A stretch of 64,000 bases of DNA from Lunularia cruciata. Lineage: Eukaryota; Streptophyta; Marchantiopsida; Lunulariales; Lunulariaceae. The stretch is from assembly GCA_948567375.1 (NCBI GenBank), contig OX419756.1, positions 72,678,333 to 72,742,332 of the forward strand. Reading direction: 5' to 3'. The first letter of the stretch is position 1; each line of letters opens with the position of its first letter. This document shows positions 57,061 through 64,000 of the stretch, one piece after another. The notes beneath the pieces are model-generated. The model worked only from the letters and a program-made list of their open reading frames with translations. It had not been told where the DNA came from and searched no databases. The position numbers and the translations under genes were made by a program.

Positions 57061-58430
57061 GTGATACTTATATAGTATTAATAAACCTATTTATTTGTAT
57101 ACTAGATTCTATGGTATTACTAAACATATAGTATTACCAAGCATGCTTGTCTATATTCTAGATCCTATGGTGTTATTAAACATATTTTATGTGATGCTAG
57201 CTTGGTATTAATGAGTATACTTATCTTTATTCTAGATCATATGTATACTAAAGAAATGATTGTGCATTCTACATGCATAAAACCAAGCTTATTTTGTGAT
57301 GGATATTATGTATGTATCTTTAGTATCCCTTTGGTATCCCTTTGGTATTTCTTTAGTACCCTTTTGGTTTTGTTTTAATTCTAGATCTTATGTAAATGGT
57401 ATGTTTTGTCATTATTTATAAATGATATTAAGCTCGTATTTGTGAAAGGTATTATGATTTCAAGTGCACTTTTAGCATGTTTGAAGTCTTATATAAATAA
57501 GATTAATGCTAAATTGAGTTGCTTTCTTTGATAAGGATTTGCATGTATTATACATAATACTAATTTGTATTATTTTCTTCTCTTGTTTTTCCCCCTTTTC
57601 AAGCTTTAACCTTGAAGTATTCAGGTGCATAAGCGTATTTCATTTGAGAATGTCAAGCATATCATAAATTTTCAGCAAGTTATCCTCAACTTGACACTTG
57701 AATAAAAAATCCTCATAAAGAGTTTAGGTTGAAGCTTTGATACTCGAATAGAGTAGCTTAGATAGTAATAGAATGGAATGAGTTACTTAGAGGAGTTGTG
57801 CATTATTTACACAACATCAAAACCATATCTATAAAAATTTCACTTGCAACCATTCTCATGGCACATCTATGACACTATCAACCTTTACGGTAATAACTAG
57901 CTTTTGCAAAGTTGCTTTAAGCACATGTATAGCTAGCTCATGAAGTTTTCAACGTATTACCTTTTCTCTTTTAATATTGTATAGCACCTTATACCGTGAG
58001 TACAACGTGATTATTACAAAATATTACAAAATAGAATTCTAGTAATATTTTCGCTTTTAATGATCTCTTCTTTTATTTATAATATTTTAGTTATAACTGA
58101 TATAATTTATTTGTAAATAGTATCTGAAATTTAAATATATATTTTTATTAAAATTATTCTTGATAAGAAATATGTTTATATTACATGAAATAATCCTAAT
58201 AGAAACAGCACATTAATGATAAATAATTAATAAATCTTTAATTAGTTGTGGTGGTGTATATCTTATTTGAAATGAAAAATCTATAATTGCAAAAGTTACG
58301 TAGCGCAATTTGAAGAAACTCAGAAGATGAAAACAGTACTCTCTTCCTCGTACTAGACGGATCAGAAAGTAACCACGGTTACCTGGCAGAAGCCAGGTAA
58401 ACAACTACTATACGTACTGTAGTGTCGAAA
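57061..58430. other. AT-rich intergenic region upstream of NDUFB10
   Basis: Contains loosely repeated words (TCTAGATCCTATG / GGTATTA..AAACATA) between 57,030 and 57,420, otherwise nothing recognisable. GC rises from about 58,310, probably the NDUFB10 promoter. Confidence 0.5.
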
Positions 58431-58594
58431 TACACTCTTGGGGAGGAAATAGTGCGGTCCTGAAGTCCTTGAAACAACAGAGTAGGCTCTTGTTGTGGAG
58501 GGTTCCCACGCTGGCGCTCTCAAACTCTCCATATCGACTAGTGCCTCGAGCAGATCTGAAAAAGTTTCGGGATTCTGCGCACGGAATTGATTGA

Positions 58595-58888
58595 GTGGTG
58601 AAAATGGTGTACAAGGAGCAGAAATTTGACGAAGGGGGGCCAGATGATTTCGATCCAGCCCGCCCGTATGCTGATCCGGTGGCAATGTTGGAGCAGCGGG
58701 AGTACATAGTGAGGGAGAAGCTTATAGCAATTGAGATGGCAAAGGTGCTGCGAGAGAGAGTACAGCAGTGTTACAGGCGGGAGGGGGTCAATCACTACCA
58801 GAAGTGCAGGCAGCACGTCAAGAATTACCTGGCCTCCATCAGGAATGTAGGATGGGGCAAGGACGCGAAACCGGATTACGAGGTGTGA
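58595..58888 (+). CDS. NDUFB10: NADH:ubiquinone oxidoreductase subunit NDUFB10 (PDSW), complex I
   Basis: An accessory subunit of the membrane arm of mitochondrial complex I. Single exon, 97 codons (Arabidopsis homologue about 106). The family signature is complete: DDFDPARPYADPVAMLEQRE, IVREKLIAIEMAKVLRERV, CYRREGVNHYQKCR, and the C-terminal GVGWGKD-like RNVGWGKDAK. Conserved Cys residues in CYRREG and QKCR fit the family's disulphide pattern. The start at 58595 (MVKMVYKEQ) was chosen as the first ATG; the ATG three codons on is an alternative. No targeting peptide is evident, as in homologues. Confidence 0.95.
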   Translation: MVKMVYKEQKFDEGGPDDFDPARPYADPVAMLEQREYIVREKLIAIEMAKVLRERVQQCYRREGVNHYQKCRQHVKNYLASIRNVGWGKDAKPDYEV

Positions 58889-59690
58889 ATTGATTTGAAT
58901 GCATCAGCGGGTTTCTGGAGTCAAATTAGGGTTATTCCCGATCCCTGGTCATTAAGGAGACCTGTCCAGGTTGCTTACTTCTATATCAATTCTGGAAATC
59001 TGGTAGGTCCTGGACAGCAATTAGAGGAGTTCCCTCGTGTAGAATGCCGTTCGAGTCGCTGTGTTTAGCTATAACAACGTTGAGGAATCTTGTTGGAAAA
59101 TTCGACTAAACTGTGATCCAATATATCTCTTGCTTTGTTCGTTCATAAAGCGGGCAAGGAGAGAAAGTACATCAGGTTGTCATCGCAAGCTGAGCGATCA
59201 GATCTCAAAGTTCATTTCTATTGCCCTGAATCAACCATGATGGTTGTCTTTCTTCAATCCACATATTCTTCAGATTTATCTCTCTGTTTCCTCCTCTTTT
59301 AAATTGATTACTCCTCTCCAATACGAATTTCCTATCGTTCTCACGAAAGCAGTCGTTTGTTCGTCGTTATTGCCTAAATTATCTCTCTGTCAAATGTTGT
59401 TTTGATATCCCTCTTTTTCATGACTTTCTGCAACGATAGGTAATGTTATACTGCACGGAAAATATAATTCTTTAGAAGCAGGTGAGATTCTTTTTTTGGG
59501 CCGCGCTGCATGACGGACTTTGCAGGTGTTGAATCTTTAGAAGAGGATCCTCGAACAGGATTTCTTCCCAACTTTCAGCAACTTTTCAAACCTTCCCTCT
59601 TCTGTACACTCTGACCACATATGACATAGAGATCTAAGGGATAGCCATTCTTAGATAATGAACCTCGATGTTTCTCAGAAAGAGCATACC
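58889..59690 (+). other. 3' flank of NDUFB10
   Basis: Probably includes the 3' UTR, but no clear AATAAA was found. No further gene recognised. Confidence 0.4.
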
Positions 59691-59699
59691 CAAGTTGCT

Positions 59700-59915
59700 C
59701 AAGAAATTGTGCGGAAGACCTGAATTTTGCATCTCGAATTTGATCTCAGCCACCGATTTCTTTTAAAGGTATTCCAAGCTTCACTAGGGATCCGGATCCA
59801 GTCCAGCCATGGCCTCGGATATACAGGGGCCAGCTTCTAACGGCTAGTGAATCTTAGGTACCAGTATCATGTTCATGCGTTGCTTGTAGAAATAGCGTAG
59901 CACCAATTCTTCATT
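59700..59915 (-). pseudogene. Decayed duplicate of GLE1 exon 1
   Basis: Aligns by eye along about 200 bp to GLE1 exon 1 and leader at 48940-49140, including GAAATTGTGCGGAAGACC (59704-59721), GATCCGGATCCAGTCCAG, and TAGTGAATCTTAGG. On the minus strand it reads ILVPKIH, then a stop, PLEAG, and GLDPDP, compared with LILTPKIHSPLGAV and KLDPDP in GLE1. It lies 10.6 kb from the parent in the same orientation. No other GLE1 exon was found near it. Confidence 0.75.
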
Positions 59916-60478
59916 CTTTCTATATCGTATTCTGACCTTATTATGAGAAATTTACTTCTCATGCCTAGATGGCAATGTCATATCTTGTTCAGTTCCACGT
60001 TGGTATGGAATCATGTACTTGTGAACGCATTCCCTTACTCAATATCCTATTTTGATAAACTCGGACTTGAAGAAAGTAGTCTTTTTTCAGCACCAATGTC
60101 AATATATGTAATGGACTGAAGTGTGTACATTGGGGAGACCGGTAGAAATCTAAGCGTGTAAAACAGACGCCCCTGGAAACGGCCTCATCAGAATGGTGTT
60201 CACTTCAAAACCAAAGTGCAGTTATAGGTAGCGCGTGTTTTACATAGCGTACAGCTTTTAAACGCTAGGACTTTCACTTCACTAATCTGGCTCAGGAAAT
60301 GCGAGGCTTGAGGCTTTAAGATTACCCGGATCACTGATCAACATACGTTGTCGAATGTTTTCTGTTTCTCTTGTCAATGGAAGGCTACAGCTAACATTGG
60401 CCTCCTTACCCGCTCATCCTTTCGATGGTTTATCTGAGCACGACTCTCAGGGAGAACCGAGTTTGCATTGGTATTTAT

Positions 60479-60615
60479 GAGCGAAGGACAGAAACTCGGG
60501 ACGCGAGATATTGGCATTTCATCCAACTATCTTGACGGGAGATATTGGCACCAATGAGCAAAAGAGCAGAAGCTCTGGACGGGAAGTACTGGCATCGCAT
60601 TCAGCTATGTTGACA
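60479..60615. repeat. Two ~58-bp direct repeats
   Basis: 60479-60536 and 60557-60615 share ATGAGC.AA.G.CAGAA.CT and GGACG.GA..TA.TGGCAT followed by CAT.CA.CTAT.TTGAC. Diverged local duplication of unknown origin. Confidence 0.65.
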
Positions 60616-61069
60616 CTCCGTAGAGCACTGACGATGTTTTGATTGTTTACACGTGCAGACTTTCTATGAAAGCCTGCTTTTTTCTTATTGTGCTCTGTAG
60701 TTGTTGACAAATTCATACTAACATAGAGCATGCAGTGGTGAATCCCAGTTCTCAAACACTCATCTCGTAATATTTTCAGTTTCTGGCAATTCATGTGCTA
60801 TGCACCAACATCTTCATGCAATCACTAACTCATGCTTCGCTTTCAAGGCTACACTTGCTCTCACTGATAATGCGTGACAAGTAAGATGTAACAGAAACAA
60901 AGTGCTAACCTTTGTATGCAGACTAATGCATGCTTACCTCTCTATGTAAATGATAGTTACGAGGAGTGACCATCATATGATCTTTTCTTGGTTACCATGA
61001 TACGTAAGAATCAGGGCTGTCAGACATCTCCTTTAAGGAGATCCTTTAATATCCTTAGGAGTAAGTGGT

Positions 61070-61205
61070 CGACAGCTTGGGATAACAAGAAGGATGGAAA
61101 GACCCATCAAGCCGTACAAGGACAAACTATATGATCGTAACATAGGGCTAAACTCGGGTAGTATGTCCAATAATATTGGGACAATAATTCAGCACTATTG
61201 TATCT
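61070..61205 (-). mobile_element. LINE 3' tail
   Basis: Minus-strand copy: GATAACAAGAAGGATGGAAA, GACCCATCAAGCCGTACAAG, then a decayed GTAACATAGGGCTAAACTCG hairpin region and TAATATTGGGACAATAATTC. The terminal GGCGACCGCG is replaced or lost. Confidence 0.6.
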
Positions 61206-61650
61206 AAGATATGCAAAATTGTATGTTGTACATATTCTACAAATCAAATCATATGGTATACGTAGTATCATTGGAGGATCAAGAAGTATAATCTGGTGTG
61301 ATTGTCTCCACAGTAGTAAGATTTGTCTTTTGTCGCATGAAATTGTAAATTTTCTTAACTTTATTAGTATATTATTTATTTGTAAAATATGTAGTTACAA
61401 TTACTTTTTATTTTTTAATGATCGTTAAAAAATAATATGCAAAGTGGAAATCACTTAATATCATGTTGCAAGGGTGATGATTTTACTATAAGCAATCTGA
61501 AAGAGTAGCAATCCAAAGAAAGTTCTTCCTAAAAAAAAATTTTAGCCTGTTTTCGTCATGTCAATATGTCACCTCCAATATTGGAAATTGTTTCATGGAG
61601 AGTTATTTATTAATTTTGAAGTTGAATCATTTAAAATGAAAGGTAAAGTC

Positions 61651-61880
61651 ATCCAAGTTCCAATGACATGCATGTATGGAGTTAATAATTTGTTTGTTTG
61701 ATGGTATAATTTACTAAGACAAGACAGCATTCAAAAATCAAATATTATAAAGCCTTCATAGAAGGATCCAAGTTCCAATGACATGCATGTATGGAGTTAA
61801 TAATTTGTTTGTTTGATGGTATAATTTACTAAGACAAGACATCATTCAAAAATCAAATACTATAAAGCCTTCATAGAAGG
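61651..61880. repeat. 115-bp exact-period tandem duplication
   Basis: 61651-61765 is repeated at 61766-61880 with only about two mismatches (AGCATT/ATCATT and ATATTATAAA/ATACTATAAA). A recent duplication in otherwise decayed AT-rich DNA. Confidence 0.92.
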
Positions 61881-62882
61881 ATGGTGGAGGCAAGCTTTGT
61901 CTAACTTATGGGATGATCCAAATAGAGAATCTTTTTAATTTTATATTGTGAATACCTTTGGATATGTAATAAAGTGGATTCTAAAATATAAGATTTTAAT
62001 TAAAAAATCATAAATACTTAGTTCTCCTATCTAAAATAAAGGATTGTAAATTGGATGTAGACAGAATTTTCCAAAAAAAAGTTAAAACTTATGTTAGCTT
62101 TAAAGGATTAAAGGTAATTTCAATGATCAATTATTATAACTCACTCAACTTCGTTATGTCATATTAAAAAAAATAATAAAATTGGCACTCAATTAATATA
62201 CTGAAACTAAGTCCATTGAGAACTATATTGCTTACAAGTTGATATGATAGTCAAAATCTTTTAATTAAGTCTCTTAAGACCTAGTTGACTAAGATTTCAG
62301 ATTCATCCTCCAATCTTCCTTCTACTACATATCGTACCTTGCATAATAATTCTAATTATAGTATCTCTTTACAAAATAAGTACTTCTAGTATCAACCTGT
62401 ATATAATCCTAACTTGTAGGTTTTTATGGGTTTTAATATTTTTCCTCTTAATCTAGGTGCATGCCTCTCAAAGCTTGTTTATTGAGCAAGTTTATGTTGT
62501 ATTGTATATTTTCACATTATCATTAGTAGAGAATATAATTATATCCCACATTATTTTATCATTTAATATCATTGTGATGGTTTAAAATATTAATGCATAT
62601 TTCTTATATAGTAAACTTATATGTATCACATGTTTTTCAGAAGTATCTTTTTTTGGAGATGAAGTTTTTTTAATAATAAATTATGTTAAGAGTGAAATAT
62701 AATAAATTAATTTATTTATTTTCTACACTTCAAGGTAAATTATAAAATAAAAGAAGTTGAAATAAACATATGTCTATGCCTTTAAAAATTGGCATTTTAA
62801 TTCTATCAAGGAAAGTTATATTAAACTAAATGCTAGTATGTCATCCTTAAATATTTACCTCATAGAAGTTTTGTACAAGATG

Positions 62883-62883
<1 letters not shown>

Positions 62884-62970
<87 letters not shown>
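62884..62970. repeat. Compound (TA)n(CT)n(TA)n microsatellite
   Basis: TA units at 62884-62932, CT units at 62933-62956, then TA again to 62970. Probably highly polymorphic. Confidence 0.95.
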
Positions 62971-64000
62971 TTGATATTTTTCTAAAATATAATTATTCAT
63001 TTACATGCAAGTTAACAAGAGACATGAGAAAATAAAAAAATTCACTTTTCATTTTTGAATAGAATTAATATCTATTCAAGCACATTGAAAAAATATCATT
63101 TATATTACAATCCTACATCATGTTCTGGTAACAATTTATTTCCCTCAACAATGATGCATATTTACTTATTTCTATACTTTTATTAGGAGTAATAAAAAGA
63201 GAAAGAAAAAAAATAACAAAAAATTGGTACATGGAAGCAAAAGTGAGTTGAGAAAAAAGAGAAGATTAACTTGTTAGAATGAGCCACTAATCTCTTATGT
63301 ATTATAGTTGTATTTTATAATGGCATGCACTTCTTGTATAATTGGATATTTTGTTTTCAATCCATAAACATAAGTTTATATATTTGGTAAATTGTTTATA
63401 TATTTTAATACTTAGTCTTTTTTATCATTATCTCCATTTCAATAATTATCAAGGTTGCTGATTTTGGACTGATAAGTACCATAACATCAATTTTCTTCAA
63501 TTTGATTTTAGCTTGAATCCTAAAAAACATTGGTTGAAGTTTAATAATAAGTAGTGCAATGCAATGCTTAATCATAAAATACAAGCAAATTGACAAACAC
63601 TTAATTGTGAGAATCTTGTTATTTACTGTGTATGATTTTTTTTAATCACACATATAGCACGTTTTAAGTATTATTATCTTTCTTTAACTTTGATTTGTTT
63701 CTTTGATGTTGATAATCTGGTATTCATATTATGCGCGTTTGATTTTCAATACCTTATTTGACCACAATACTCGTTAAGAATTTTATTTCATTTTCTATAA
63801 GCTGCAATTTCTGGATGAAAAGTAATCTAAATCATGAGATATTTCTATTATGCATATACTTTTATTAATTTTAAAATTTTAAAATAATAATTTTAATTAT
63901 TTAAAGAATTATATATCATATGCTTACCACAATAAAGAATGACTCCTATAGTCCATGAATTTATCAAGCTTATGGGCTTGATAGATTATCTACCATGTTC
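62971..64000. other. AT-rich, no gene recognised
   Basis: Very AT-rich to the window end, with no supported coding frame or element. Confidence 0.55.

Noticed and set aside
62838-63035. Open frame of repeating Tyr-Ile and Ser-Leu
   Set aside because: It is the translation of the TA/CT microsatellite.

Overview
The window is nuclear DNA from a streptophyte plant, most likely a non-seed land plant. The evidence is three intact intron-rich nuclear genes plus one single-exon gene, all with clear plant orthologues: the clock gene TOC1/PRR1, a plant-type ubiquitin protease of the UBP5/8 type, the nucleoporin GLE1, and the complex I subunit NDUFB10 (PDSW). Between them lie long AT-rich stretches filled with decayed chromovirus (Ty3/gypsy), Ty1/copia and unusual LINE-type elements. 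The species cannot be fixed from the sequence. The compact genes and TOC1 would suit a bryophyte or lycophyte.

Layout. 1-7 kb: two copies of one chromodomain-carrying Ty3/gypsy family lie tail to tail, with an unrelated integrase fragment between their facing LTRs. The LTR promoter regions are packed with heat-shock-element-like GAA/TTC arrays just upstream of a TATA box. 7-12 kb: a 3' fragment and a long degraded copy of a LINE with an N-terminal C2H2 zinc finger, reverse transcriptase, zinc knuckle and a possible restriction-like endonuclease. At least 13 more 5'-truncated copies of its 3' end are scattered through the window, several with visible target-site duplications. 12-20 kb: AT-rich DNA with very old gypsy remnants and LINE tails. 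20.5-24.3 kb: TOC1 on +, six exons, 586 codons. 28.7-37.7 kb: UBP on -, thirteen exons, 1046 codons, convergent with TOC1. 38.7-42 kb: a relatively young LINE copy and LINE tails. 42.5-49.1 kb: GLE1 on -, about 15 exons. 49.6-58 kb: LINE tails, foldback and tandem repeats, and a decayed copia element with its 3' LTR. 58.6-58.9 kb: NDUFB10 on +. 59.7-59.9 kb: a decayed duplicate of GLE1 exon 1. 61-64 kb: AT-rich sequence with a LINE tail, a fresh 115-bp tandem duplication and TA/TC microsatellites.

The four genes are housekeeping or clock genes with no visible functional link: circadian transcription, protein deubiquitination, mRNA export and respiration. The most interesting material is in the mobile DNA: a gypsy LTR that looks heat-responsive, and an apparently restriction-like-endonuclease LINE family that leaves tiny insertions with target-site duplications. 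Exon borders were placed by reading GT/AG sites, reading frame and family conservation. One GLE1 junction could not be resolved.
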